From: Diphasiastrum complanatum
Taxonomy: Eukaryota > Streptophyta > Lycopodiopsida > Lycopodiales > Lycopodiaceae
Direction of reading: 5' to 3'
NCBI GenBank assembly: GCA_029204225.1
Contig: CM055102.1
Span: forward strand, 24,209,390 to 24,273,389
Length of the DNA stretch: 64,000 bases
The stretch's first letter is position 1. Each line of letters begins with the position of its first letter. Both the position numbers and the translations under genes were made by a program. Below the pieces are notes generated by a model. That model was not told the DNA's origin, ran no database searches, and saw nothing but the letters and a program-made list of their open reading frames with translations. Of this stretch, positions 36,590 through 49,600 are shown in pieces.

Positions 36590-37027
36590 GACGACCCAAA
36601 AGATTACGCCTCGTCATTAATAAGAGCAGATATGAAAAACACGAAGGCCATACCCTCCTGAACGAAGTGACATACACGATTGTGTTCCTCACAGGATATG
36701 ACACGTTTAAACAAATCAATAAGTTTGGTGAACTTACAATCATGCCTTTGCTTGGCACTAGGCTGAGCATAAGTCATGAGCATGAGTCAAACCGGTGAAA
36801 TGCACAAATCTTAGGCTGTCCATCAGAAGGGTACCCTGTTGCAAGCAGTCATAGAAATCCTAGTACAGTTTGGGGGGATTTTCCCTGTGCTCAATGACAA
36901 ATCTCTCTATGTCAAACTTCATATCGAAATAGGACATAAAATGAGCCTATCTGTCGCTAACCCCAGCATCAACAAGGAAGGAACTGAGTGCTCTATCATA
37001 GGTTGAACTGGTAGATGAGGAAGCCAT
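36590..37027 (-). pseudogene. Unknown short ORF, divergent from H3-like gene
   Basis: On the minus strand an ATG at 37,027 starts MASSSTSSTYDRALSSFLVD. The frame runs for over 60 residues (AHFMSYFDMKFDIERFVIEH) broken by two TAG codons, then decays by frameshift towards 36,590. Both TAGs could come from CAG. No domain is recognised. Its start lies 265 bp from the first ACGT box of the promoter upstream of the histone-like gene, in the opposite direction. Confidence 0.4.
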
Positions 37028-37291
37028 ATCGATATGAGGCGCCGATCAGCAAGGGGACCTACTGGGTGTAGTAAACAATGCGTGATGGCGATATACAGGC
37101 TATCAGATTCGGGATATTGGAACTACGTGCCAAGAGAGACGTGGTGTTGCAAGGACGTTAGTTGGGCATGTGGTAGCGATATAGGTATGTTTTGAATTGG
37201 GAGCAGGTCGGTTTGCTAGCCTCGATTTGCGAAACTAAATTTCGAAAATGACGCTCTTATGTATACTCTCATTCAGAGGATCTGAATCGTA

Positions 37292-37446
37292 CACGTGTTT
37301 TGGAAAACGTGCGGTCAAAATAGTTGCACGTGTGGGAAAACATGACGTGGGCGGTCCAGACGATGCAACGTGTCATCACACGTGCAGAAAAAGGTGTGTC
37401 ACATCACACGTGTGACCATGATTACGACATTCGAGCAGTATATAAG
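37292..37446 (+). promoter_or_regulatory. G-box cluster and TATA box
   Basis: Four perfect CACGTG boxes (37,292, 37,327, 37,379, 37,407) and three more ACGTG cores (37,307, 37,345, 37,368) fall within 121 bp. A TATATAAG box follows at 37,439-37,446. This is a textbook layout for bZIP or bHLH control of the rightward gene. The palindromic boxes could also serve the leftward ORF. Confidence 0.8.
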
Positions 37447-37519
37447 AAAAATTTTGCCTCATTTTTTGGTTTCTGATTCTGTAGTTCTCTCGCGCCCCTA
37501 TGCTCCTAGTTTTCTTTGT

Positions 37520-37682
37520 CGCATATCGCATATCGCCACCACGCGTCCGTTCTCTCTGATTCCCATTGCTCTTGACTCCCCGCACGTCGTAGCAATACGC
37601 CACCTTCTATATCGCCATCACGCGCTCGTTGTCGACAATACCCATTTTTCTTGTCTTTCTGGCACGTCATAGCGATATCATA
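37520..37682 (+). repeat. Imperfect direct repeat in H3-like leader
   Basis: Two copies of a unit of about 75 bp (from 37,528 and 37,612) share TATCGCCA(C/T)CACGCG near the start, then CCCAT and CACGTC(G/A)TAGC. They lie in the presumed 5' untranslated region. Confidence 0.65.
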
Positions 37683-37689
37683 CCTTGAA

Positions 37690-38323
37690 ATGGCCCGTAC
37701 CAAGCAGACAACATGGTTGTTTACATTTGCCCCACCTCCTCGTCCTCCTATAGGAAAGGCAATTGGTACTGGTAGGAGAGTAGGTCATCCTAGAAGACCA
37801 TGGCTAAGAGATATTAGGAGACTACAAAGACAACTAATCTCCTGATTCCCCATGCGCCTTTCTACAGGTCTGTGAGGTTAGTGACAAAGTCACTCTCACA
37901 TGATCTCCGTTGGAACATAACATCCGTGCAAGCCCTCCATACTGCCTATGAGGACTTCCAGGTTAACTTCTATGAGGACTCTACTCTCTGCACTATACCC
38001 TCATGCCTCTAGACATGCACCTTGTCATGAGGTTGAGGAGTACATACGATCAGGTTTTTAGGAGTGGCTTCACCTCTAGGCCACCACCTACAGAGAGAGG
38101 GCATGTTCCTCAACGAAGGAAGAGAAAGCAGACCAAGCCCACCAAGCCTGCCAGACAAAGGGTAGTACTCAGTCCCCAGTCACCATCCTCCCCTCCTATT
38201 TGTCGTCCTGTGGTTAACCATCACTCCAGTCTGCCCAGCGTTCTTCTCCTCCCACCACCCCTGACTACGCAAGTAGTTCCTCCTCCCTTCCTTCTATTCC
38301 ATCCCCCCATGACGAGGATATGA
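37690..38323 (+). pseudogene. Highly divergent histone H3-like gene
   Basis: The ATG at 37,690 opens with MARTKQT, the invariant N-terminus of histone H3. The tail then departs completely (TWLFTFAPPPRPP) and lacks the usual Lys9 and Lys27 contexts. The fold follows: RPWLRDIRRLQRQL for the alphaN helix; after a one-base shift near 37,840, LLIPHAPFYRSVRLVTKSLS (alpha1); then the alpha2 segment ending NFYEDSTLCTI, which matches the FED-x-x-LC of H3. After another shift and a loss of about seven residues comes MPLDMHLVMRLRST, the counterpart of the MPKDIQLARRIRG helix. A Pro/Ser-rich extension of about 85 residues follows, unlike normal H3. Loop 1 is not lengthened, so a CENH3 identity is not supported. 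It sits behind a TATA box and G-box cluster. Confidence 0.8.
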
Positions 38324-38339
38324 CCTCTTCTGTAGATAA

Positions 38340-39474
<1,135 letters not shown>

Positions 39475-39605
39475 CTTTTCCTTTTCAGATGTTCGGCCTG
39501 TTATGAGATCCGAGGACGTTATCATTGTCTTTTCAGAGATGCACCCATTTACGCTCTCTTATCACTCATGTGGGTCCTAGGTGTGTCGCCCTTATAATAT
39601 ACAAG

Positions 39606-39938
39606 ATGTCCTTGTTACGGAGAGCCCGTGCTTCAGTGAATAGTGATACACAGCCTCAGATTACGAACTTTTTCACTAGTCGCCGGCTTTGACTAAATTC
39701 AGTCTCAGACGATGACATCGACATTGACCTAGCTCATCGAGATCAGAGACAGTGCTTGACCTCAGGCATTACCATGGGCCGATCACTTCCGATTACTAAG
39801 AGAGTTTGTCCTCAAAGGTCCCATACTGCACAGATTCAGCACCCACAAAGACGTCACAGACGACATCAGCGTCCATCCTCTACTGCAGTATCATCTTCAA
39901 GACCTCGTATCACAGACTTCTTCAGTGGTCTTAGCTGA
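39606..39938 (+). pseudogene. Mini-ORF with two PIP-box-like motifs
   Basis: From the ATG (MSLLRRARASVNSDT) the frame has QPQITNFF, which fits the PCNA-interacting consensus Q-x-x-(I/L/M)-x-x-F-F exactly. Near the end is RPRITDFFSGLS, the same motif with Arg for Gln. One TGA (after RRL) breaks the frame. The middle is basic and His/Arg-rich (HPQRRHRRHQRPSS) and includes HRDQRQC, shared with the LINE copy at 51.25 kb, so this is the N-terminal part of that LINE's ORF1 or a relative of it. Confidence 0.6.
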
Positions 39939-40117
39939 TATCACATACAGTGCTCTCTCTTGGATATATTTCTGTCTGTTGTAGTTATTTTTTTTTTTTC
40001 TTAATGATAGACACTATGTATTTCAGCTTGCATTTCTATTTCAAATTATATTTCTTTAGTTGTTTTGTGGAGTTACTATGCTCCCTAACTACTACACACT
40101 TGACATGTACTACTCTT

Positions 40118-40161
40118 GTCTTATATGCTTTTTGGCATCAAAAGACATTAATAAAGCTTTC

Positions 40162-40237
<76 letters not shown>
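40118..40237 (+). repeat. LINE 3' hairpin and (CT)n tail
   Basis: GTCTT-ATATGC-TTTTT-GGCAT-CAAAAGAC (40,118-40,146) folds into a two-part stem. It is followed by ATTAATAAAGC and a pyrimidine tail that becomes (CT)n at 40,165. Confidence 0.85.
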
Positions 40238-40239
<2 letters not shown>

Positions 40240-40289
40240 ACACATATCCCCTTGAGAGCCACATCAAAAAGTGAAAAATGAAAAGGCAA

Positions 40290-40700
40290 ATCCCTCTTAT
40301 TCTACTTTGTTGGCTTTAGAAATAAGCGTTTGATATTGTGCCAAAGCAAAAGTTATGTGATAGGATGATATGATTGTTGTACATAAAGAGCTAGGCGATG
40401 CCACTCTTAAGCCTTATCACCAAGTCTTGGTTGAATTAGCAAGATTGCTTGTGGATTGTACAAAGGAAAAAAAATAAAAAGTCTTCTATAGTAATATCAA
40501 AGTGAAACTAGGATGCTCTCTCTCCAATACTCTTTGGACTTCAAATGATGAGAGCTAAAAACTGGATAGAGGCGAGGGAGCCACAAAGCAAATTGTGTTT
40601 TACTATTTGTCATTTATGTTGATGACGAGATATTTGTATTCAAGAATAAAATCGACTATCAAAAACATTTGGTGAAATTTGGAAGTTAATGTAATGATAT
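40290..40700 (+). pseudogene. LINE reverse transcriptase fragment
   Basis: With frameshifts the plus strand shows the D-F-R-x-A-F-D-I-V-P motif (40,315-40,345), a G-C-x-L-S-x-T-L segment near 40,510, and LLFVIYVDDEIFVF with the YVDD catalytic box at 40,615-40,626. It then has DYQKHLVKFGS, as in LINE RTs of the type with GCPLSPTLF. It begins shortly after the CT tail of the short element and may be part of another LINE copy. It is heavily decayed. Confidence 0.65.
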
Positions 40701-40759
40701 TTAGCTCAAAAGATCAAACGAGAACTGTTAAATTAGAAGAAGACATTTAAGATTAGATT

Positions 40760-43213
40760 CAACGTGCTAATAACTAGAATTGGAATTCTCAAATAATTAC
40801 CAATGGAATCATTGCATGGAGTAAACAGTACTAGGATGTTTTAACGAGCAAAACAAAAGCACCTATGGAACCATGGGACTGGAAAATGAAAACTTGTTTC
40901 GACTTAGATCGACTTTTTGAGTTGCTCGTATATTGTTTCTAAGCTTTACCTTATGACATCGCTGACTTCTCCATAAATTTGTGAAGTTGGATATATTCTA
41001 ATTTCACAAATAGATAGATATATACATAGGGGACTTGGAGGACCCACGCCCTCATCTCTCTCGTGTCGACCCAAACAATTGAGCAATGCAGATTAAAGCT
41101 GGATGGGTTGTTAGTATTGTGGTAAAGTAGGTCACATTGAAACTAATTGTCACATCAAGCAATATGCTCAAAGCCTGAAAGGGAGGGAGAGAGGAAGAAT
41201 TTTGTCCAACAAAATCTTAAATAAAATTTGCCAAAGCCCAAAGGAGAATAGCCCCATGCTCATCTACTCAGCACAACATAGATGAGAACAAAGAGCGCAT
41301 GATCTTTGATTGCAATGCACACACTCATCTTAGGAAGCTCATGGCTTTCTTGATTTGACATCTCAAAGTCTCAATACCTCATTTGACCAGCCAGCAAGTA
41401 GAGTAGGAAGTTCTCAAAAGATGTGCTTGAATAAAGCAAAGAACTTCATGGAAAATAAGATGACTTGGAGTAATGTTTTTTTTCTACCGATTTCCTCACT
41501 TTGTGTTGCGGATTGGTGTCTGACTCATCAACTAAAGGAGAGAGAAGGGAGTTCCAACAATTCACCACTTATTGGAGGATGACTTCGGTTAGATTTTCAA
41601 TTGTGACTTTGATACATTAAGACCTACCTTAAAAGCTAGAAAATATTGCAAAGACTTGTAGGTAGATTAAGCTGCCTGTGTATCTTGTATGACAGTTACA
41701 AGCATATTATTGGCACTCCTTGAGCCTTTTATTCTGGCACATTTGGAGCATATGGTTTGGGTCCTTGGAACCCTGCATTTATTAGCAACATTTATCATTT
41801 ACATTTATCCAATTATTAGTGATGATCGGCCGGGCCTCCAGCCCTAAGACCTAAGACAGTATGAATAGGCTCTTAGATTGCCTTAGCTTCAGCATAGCTC
41901 TTGGCTTTAACCAGCTTGGCTTACTAATTTCCAGCAACATACTCATGGAGAATGTCTTTATTGATTCATCATCACATTTGCAGTTTTCTCCCTATTCTAC
42001 ATGTTTTTGAGATCTTTTGCTCGCAGGTACATTGGCTTAGAGAGGACTTCGAGTGCCTTCAGCCCTCTGCTCAATGCATATTTTCACATTTCTTACTACA
42101 ATCCAAAGATATTTAGCCTACGTAGGACCCATGACGCTTCATACATGGTTTTGAAGTATAATAATGTTCATATGCCCCACCAGTCTGGTTTCTGTATGCT
42201 TGTCTGAATTTTTTCTAAGATTGAGCTTCCTGTTGACCATACATCCATCATCCAGATAGCTGTTTCTAGCTCTACAAAGTTTTGATGCATTTGAAGGCAA
42301 TATGTTACATTTCTGAGTTTGTTCATACGGAATTGTCATGACTTCATGGGAAAAGGTTTTATTCCAGCTCAAGTCTCTGAAGGACTCAGCATATAGTAGC
42401 CTACGTGATGGACTTAGTTTATGATCTAGCATAGACCAAAACATTTATGGCTTTCAAGCTGCAATGTTGTTTGTGTGTGTTACATGAACTCTGTGCATTA
42501 TATGAACTCTCTACATTTCACATACTGATCATCCACCAGATAAATCACCAAGCTTCATTCTCATATCCTCCAAGCCTAAATTCAAAGCTCAGTATAGTAT
42601 TGCTTCAAATAAGCCCACGAGTCACACTACTAGCCAATGCATGCCCTACATTAGAAGAAATTTGTTGCAAAAGTCACTAAAGTTTACATGTAGTTAGTCC
42701 CTTTAGAGAGGTGAAAAGCTCCTCTTGACAGCACTACCTTTGTACATGGTGATGACTAAAATATTCCAGAAAAGTAGTACAGCTTAGCACCAACTAGATA
42801 GTATATCCAGCTTGAGATCTTTCAAGCTATCTCTATTGAAAACTGAAAGGTTCAGTACAATGGAGAGCAAAATTCATGAGCCTCCATTATTGTGATTAAA
42901 CAACCACATAATTTGTAACCTTTCAAATATCTGGAAGGCAGAATGGATATGAACAGTGTCACTTTCTGGTATATGAACTCAATCACTATCAGGAATCTCA
43001 AGTGTCATAATACATCAATTGAATATCCTAAGCTCAACATCCTCAAAACTGCAAAGATTATGTCATTTCCAATAGAGATGCTTTCGTGCGATTTGCAACT
43101 TCTTGAAATGATCATGAGAATGTAGAATTGGCTTCCAAGTTACAAGAATAAAAAACACTGGATTGTCAACACAACTGAATTAAACCACCTTGGAGTTAAG
43201 CAGGATAACTCCC
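40760..43213. other. Mostly unassigned; possible zinc-knuckle relic
   Basis: At 41,109-41,150 the plus strand reads a CX2CX4HX4C pattern (C-stop-YCGKVGHIETNC), with one residue replaced by TAG; this could be a copia gag relic. No other element is clear. The part just left of 43,214 is presumably the 3' untranslated region of the minus-strand PABN gene, but no poly(A) site was located. Confidence 0.35.
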
Positions 43214-43603
43214 CTAGTAGTAAGGCCTGTACCGAATCGGTCTTCGAAATCTGGGAACCTTCCTGAAATCAGCGAAAAATTTCCAGCAAAAAAACATCAT
43301 TAAGAAATGATGAATAACATTAAATCTGCTTTGATAGTCTGACATCCCTTAGCATATAAAACCTTTTTCTAAACAGTACCCACCCATATTCATAAGGGGA
43401 ATAACCATAAGGGAAGTAGGGCCTCCCTGGGCGGTACCCAAAAAATGGATTGCTCCTGCGACCACGAAATTGCTTCAAACCAGGTACATTTGTCCTTTTT
43501 GCTGTTACCTACAATGCACATAGAAGAAAGGGAGGCCATTCAGGTAAGGCAATACATCAAAGATGTAACACATGTTCTAAGAACTATTGCATGCTCCGAT
43601 TGA

Positions 43604-43679
<76 letters not shown>

Positions 43680-46600
43680 AAGAAAGCTTTATTACTGTCT
43701 TTTAATGCCAAAAGGCATATAAGACAAAGAAAATACATCTCAAGTGTGATAGATACTGAACGGAGCATATAAATGTCTCCATAATCAAACAACAACAGCG
43801 AGTTCAAAAACAAGCTGAAATGAAAACGGTCATGAATCTAGTAGCAAAATTGAAATGAGAAGCAAAACTATGTGACTATGAAACAAAATGGTCTCATAAT
43901 TCAGCCAGAATGAAGAGAATGAGAATCACGCAGCAATATCCTAAGGTAGTGGCAAAAAGATTGTCATTATGGTAGCTGAAGGTAGTGTTGCACATCGAGT
44001 GCATACGGTGGGTACATCAAGGTGGGCAAATGTGGCGTGCCTGAGTGAATGTGCGATGACGGGTGATAGTTGAGGCTGCTAAGTCTCAAAGGCTGCGGTG
44101 TTGTTTCTGTTCACGACATCTAAAAGGCATGCCTACCTCATCTTATGACTCCAACTTAACCTTTGCCTCGTATCTATCCGAGGACAGCATCTGGAAAAGT
44201 AAGATGTAAGATAAGGCTGCATCTTGTCCTCAGCACTGGTAGTGTGACATGCCTTGCTTCTCAAGTAAAACATCTCTTGTATGATCAGAGCGACACAACT
44301 TTGATCCTCCCATGATATCAAGGAACGTTATTTAACTGGCTGGTCTCAAGAGAGGCAACGATTTATTTGCCTATTTTCATAGTATATCAGACAGCAGAAG
44401 ACAAGATGTTCCTCTATCGCAACCTCTCCCATGGCACATAATTGGCAGATTCTATCCTCCCGATGAGTTCCCTGAACATGACCAATCTCCACTTGCATGT
44501 ATTGAAACTCAGAATCATCTAATAGTAAACCAAAGACTACATGGCAGGCATGAGACCAAGTATTGTGGTAAGATGAAATCCCCAATAACATCTATCTCCA
44601 GAAAATGAGTCACAAATCTACCTCAACCCCAAAGGGGCCCGCGACCAAACTCTCTGAACAAAAGATTTGTGAATAAATTGTCAAATTTAGGAGTGGGATT
44701 CTTGTGGAAGCTGTGATAAGGCCAAATGAGTCCAATAGATGTGGAGCTTCAGATTATCAACATAACTGATATCCCTGCTCATGGAGCTCTTTTCCTGATC
44801 TAAGTGCTGAGCATGGATATTTGCCTTTACCCACCTCTGTGTCCCCAAATCCACATGAATGATCAGCCTAAAGATAGCCTCCACCTATGGAAGGCACATC
44901 AAACTCAGCTAGGATAATCTTGCATGGAACTAAGGGCTTGACAATTATCATCTGTGATAGTATAAAACCTAAAGACTTGAAAAGCTAGGCCAATTTGATG
45001 TCGTGAGCCCAATACAACATGCCTTACTTGCATACATACCCATCCATACTGGCTAGGAAACATTTGCCCTCTCTGTAAATTAACCAGAGGTTCGTCTCCA
45101 ACTAAAGATAGAACCCGTGAAGAGCATCTCCATAGATTTATGGCAAGAAACAGTTGACTATCCAATGTGAAAGTCTATCTGTGCATGAAAGATCGAGATG
45201 TATTGAAGACCATGCTTTTCGTCTTCTTTACATTGCCCTCCAATCCCCTCACTCTACAATGAGAGTGTAGCGTTTCAATATATTGCAACTCCTATCTAGA
45301 AAGAGACATTGGAACCACATCGTCAACATATAATAACATACACAAAAATATGTCCCTCAGTCATCAGCTTTGATGTTCATCCTAACCAATAGCCATTTCA
45401 AGCTTGTCATATAACGACCAAATAGCGTAGGAGCTATGGCACTAGTAATCAGCTCATATGTTCCCTAGGGTGATTTGAAACATCCCACCACTCACTCGTA
45501 TAGTGCCATGACTACCAACACAATATCAAACAAGAACTAAAGATTCCCCAGCGTCCGGATCAGCATGTGGCACGGTACTACATCAAAGGCTCGGCTAAAG
45601 TTTACAAAGCATCACTAGAATCTCTCCTTCCTAAACATCACCTCCATCATGAGAGCCCTGAAAGTTAACATTTGGTTAGAGGTAGAGTGATGTGCTCTAA
45701 AGCTTGCCTATTCAAGAGCATGTAGTTCTTGAGCCTTTGCCTCTTTGCTATTGTTGTTTGAAGGATGGTCCAATAAAGCTTGGCCATGACATGACGAACC
45801 ATGAGGTGCAACAATTGTCTAGCCTCATGGGGTCACCGGTTTCTAGATCGGGTGGATAACATTAGTACACCACGAGGACAGGAACTAGAGACTACAACAG
45901 TTAAGGAAGGTGGCCATAAGAGGAGATACAATTCTTACGGCATGACTAAGATGTTCAACTGAGGTTCTGAATATCACGAGCATTGTTACATTTCAACCGC
46001 TCACATCACTGCCATCACGTACCATCTGTGAGAAAAATAGAGAGCTCAGCAGGTCCGAGTGAGATGATGATAGGGGTGGCTGTGGGTGTTGTGGTGAGGG
46101 CCGTAGGATAGGTTCAAGTCTATAGGTGAGCTAGGAGAGGGGCAGGAGCACATGGAAGAACTCATGCTAAAAGGCACCAGATGACGAGTTGTATAAAAGG
46201 TCTAGAGATCTCCTCTTTTCAAATTCCACGAAGGCTTTCATGCATCGTAAAAAGGTTCTCTAGGGGCATTTTACCTCATGAGAAGATGCAGGGAGGAGGT
46301 ATGGAACTGGACAACATGGAGACAAAGCTAGCAAGCATTCTTCATCATACCATGTATTTCAAGGAAAGGTGTAGTTGTGATTTCAATTTATACGATTTGA
46401 ATGGGGAGCAGAGCAGTGCAACTGTATGGAGAGCAAAGGTGAGACAACTCGCTTGAGTGTCCGGAGAACTAACAGATGGTATATAAAAGGAGCAGCCATC
46501 AGCATAAGTCCTCATATAGGGGCATTTGTAAGGTACAGGTGTATCATGGGGCAGGAGGGGCTAGAGAGGCAAGTAAAGATGATTGATCCATGACATAGCA

Positions 46601-49600
46601 ATGTGGAAAGTCAGAGAGGAGTCATTGAATAGTGCAGTGGGAGAACGGTCAAGTTGAAAATGCGTGGAAAGAATGCTAGCGAACCCATGAGATACAACCC
46701 AGTTGTGTCCTCCATTGCATGGATGGCAAGTGAAATTCCCTAAAGTAGGCGATCTAGCCAGGCCACTCTATATGAGCAGCACATGTCTATCCTTATGCCT
46801 TGATCAGCACATGTCTCCATATGCCTTGATCAGGCCATCCTTACCCTCTAATACTTTGTCAATATGAAGCTCCTCACTATTGAGGATGTGTATACATCCG
46901 AGGGCATATCCTTCACATCATGAATGTCGATTTGATGACTATTGTCCAGGCATTGACTGAACAAGCTGTAAAACATGTCCTCACTTAGAAAAGGAGATGA
47001 TGTCAAATGAGATCTTAGCACACAAGGAAAGACCTGTACTCTCTACGAATAGTCTCGAGAGGGAAATAGCTAGCTGCAATGAGCAAATCACTCTCTACAC
47101 CAACACCACATCCCACAAGCTCCATTCACATACATTGCACCTATTCATCTCGTTGCTTACGATGAAAAAAAGGCTTGAGTGTTTTCAACTGTTCATACTT
47201 GATATATATTATAACCCCAAGGCTGCTGTGGATCGTCCAAAAGAGCATCCATCTTGAGGTATGGAGACTGTGTTTATCATGTATAAAACAAGTTCCAACG
47301 ATGTACTTCATAAGATAATCATCTTTTGGTTGAAGAGTTTTAATCTTTTCTTCAGGTGCAGTTTCACCTTATAACTCGCATACCTCTTCATACAATATCG
47401 TATGTATCACTTGATCCATTCTATTCAGGTAGATCAAGATACGACACATGATGTATCAATGGCATGGGTATTGCCATCACAAAGAATGAACGAGGTTTCG
47501 AACCTTGTTGATGCTTGTTAGGCTCTGCCATTTCTAAATTGCTAGATCAAGCACGCAGAGTATCAAGTTATTCTTCTTCTTCTATTGGATTGATTTTTCA
47601 TCCCAATCATAACAATATTCAATACTAATTTTGGAGCAAGATATGGACTTATATTTGTATGTAGATAAATAGTAACTACTGAAAACCTACATAAAAGAAG
47701 ACCTTTTCCAATCTATTATGTTTCTTGCACCCCAACTGAAAAACGGAAGATGAGATTTGTTTACCCATCAAGGTGAAGAACAAAGACTTGGTAGAGGAGA
47801 ACTTAAGCAGATGTCTATGGAAGGCATCAGAATACGGATATAGATGTATGGAAGATATAAAAAAAGGTGTCACTGAAGTGAAACAAATGGATAAATAGTT
47901 GCTGGAAAGAAAAAAGACCTGTTTCAAATGACCTAAGGAGTAATCTGTGATTGAAATCCAACAGCGTTTAAAGGATAAGTACATGGGATTGTCCCTTGCT
48001 GCCCTCTGTTTTTCCTCCATAGTACAAGACTGCTGCTAAGCTGATGCATTCTTAACTCACTGGAGATCACCCATAGATTTTCAGCTCTCAGGTCTGGGCA
48101 GACTTCTTGACAACTAGTCAGAGCGCAAGGTGTTAAGAACCATTATTTTGCTCCAAATTGGACCTCGATGCAATTAGCGGGTTTCTAAGGACGTCATCGC
48201 TTTCTGGGACACCAAAGAACAAAATGACTGTATATAAAGTAAACTCAAGAACTCAAACCATTTAAATTTTCCCCTTAAATAATATAACCCTTCGATAGCA
48301 TGTCATGGTCTTGCTTAAAAGCTACCAAAAAGATTACTTCTGAACTACCAGTTACTTCAAATTGTCCAGTAAAACAGTCTTAACGATAAAGCTTTTTGAA
48401 AGGCTCTTGAAATGCCTCCTCGAAAGGAGCTGCAGAAATTGAACTTATACTTAGTCTACGATCTGTTGCTACCACATGGCATCTCCAAATGTCCATCACC
48501 GTCATACGGTAGGTTATAAGGATAGACATATCTTCAGCCAAATGCTAGCGTATTCACATGCAAAGTTGATAAAAGTTATGCCCGTTGGCACATGAGTTAC
48601 TGAGAAGGTACTGCATCTGAAGCAATCAACCTTTTGAAATACTTATCAAGGAGGCTCCTCATTAAAAACAAGGCATGATGTAATTTAGCGGTACACTTTC
48701 ATGGCCCTATTTAAGACTTCAATGTTACGGTACATCAGAACGTCTTACAATTTATGAAAAGGAAGGCATAAAACCACATATGCAGATGTAGTTTCACATA
48801 GTCTTCCAAAATATATGCCACTTTAACATTGCCTCTTGTTACTTCTGGCGTAAATAGGCTCTAAGAATTACTCTGTTACACAATCGAATTTTCAAGCCCT
48901 ATTCTGCAATTGCAACAAAGCTATATCCTTGAGGCTTAACAATAAATTTTGTAAAACTGCATGACTGATTTGCAGAAACCATGATCTCAGGGCATCATGC
49001 GTTTACTTGGTGAAAGTTCACCTTTTCAAGTTAACTACTTGGAAAGTTAAATGCTTAATTGAGAACATAGGTCTTGCACCCACTAGGAGTAACATGAAAA
49101 ACACTCTATTCAGAAAGACATTTTCGAAAAGCTTGTTTGCAACATCGAACGGATGTTAGTGATATTTATGAGATGCACACAAACAATGCTTCTGTGACAC
49201 AAGTAAAATATATACAACAATCCTATAAGCTGCAATGAAGTAGACACTACCAGAAAGTAAGAGGAAAATCAAGTCTGAAACCACTCAAGAGTTCAACAGA
49301 AAAATTTTGAAACTTGTCCATGATAGATTGCAAAAGCATTTTCGAAACCCAAACGTATTCAAATCACCTTCAATTGGCGCCCATGCAGTTCTGATTCATT
49401 AAGAAGAAGGGCATTTTGGATGGCTTCAACTTCAAGAAACTCAACGTATGCATACCTATCACAAATGAAACATACCATTATTATGGAGAGTAGTAATTCA
49501 TATGCTAACCATTAAATGTGAATCCAAAGCTGCAGAAAGGCTCCAAACTACTATAACAACTTAAACATAAAAGTGTTACCACATACCCTTTTGGCTGCCC

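Larger units (their letters stand above)
43647..46000 (-). mobile_element. LINE copy with ORF2, in PABN intron
   Basis: Minus strand: decayed ORF2, then about 450 bp of 3' untranslated sequence, the 3' hairpin (43,697-43,725), TAATAAAGC and a CT-rich tail. The 3' end matches the short element at 39.5-40.2 kb over about 150 bp. The 5' end could not be set; the endonuclease part is not recognised. Confidence 0.8.
43509..49367 (-). other. PABN intron of 5.86 kb containing a LINE
   Basis: Lies between perfect donor (GTGATT, 49,367) and acceptor (TTGTAG, 43,509) sites. The neighbouring introns are only 131 bp (49,456-49,586) and 121 bp (43,263-43,383). The expansion is at least partly due to the LINE at 43.6-46 kb, inserted in the same orientation as the gene. 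The part from about 46,000 to 49,367 shows no domain I recognise. Confidence 0.88.

Noticed and set aside
37690-38010. Centromeric histone CENH3 identity for the H3-like gene
   Set aside because: CENH3 proteins have a longer loop 1 and do not usually start MARTKQT with a normal loop 1 length as here.
43178-43235. 5S rRNA-like words (GGAGTTAAGC) on the plus strand
   Set aside because: The match is confined to about ten bases, and the stretch overlaps the last PABN exon on the other strand.
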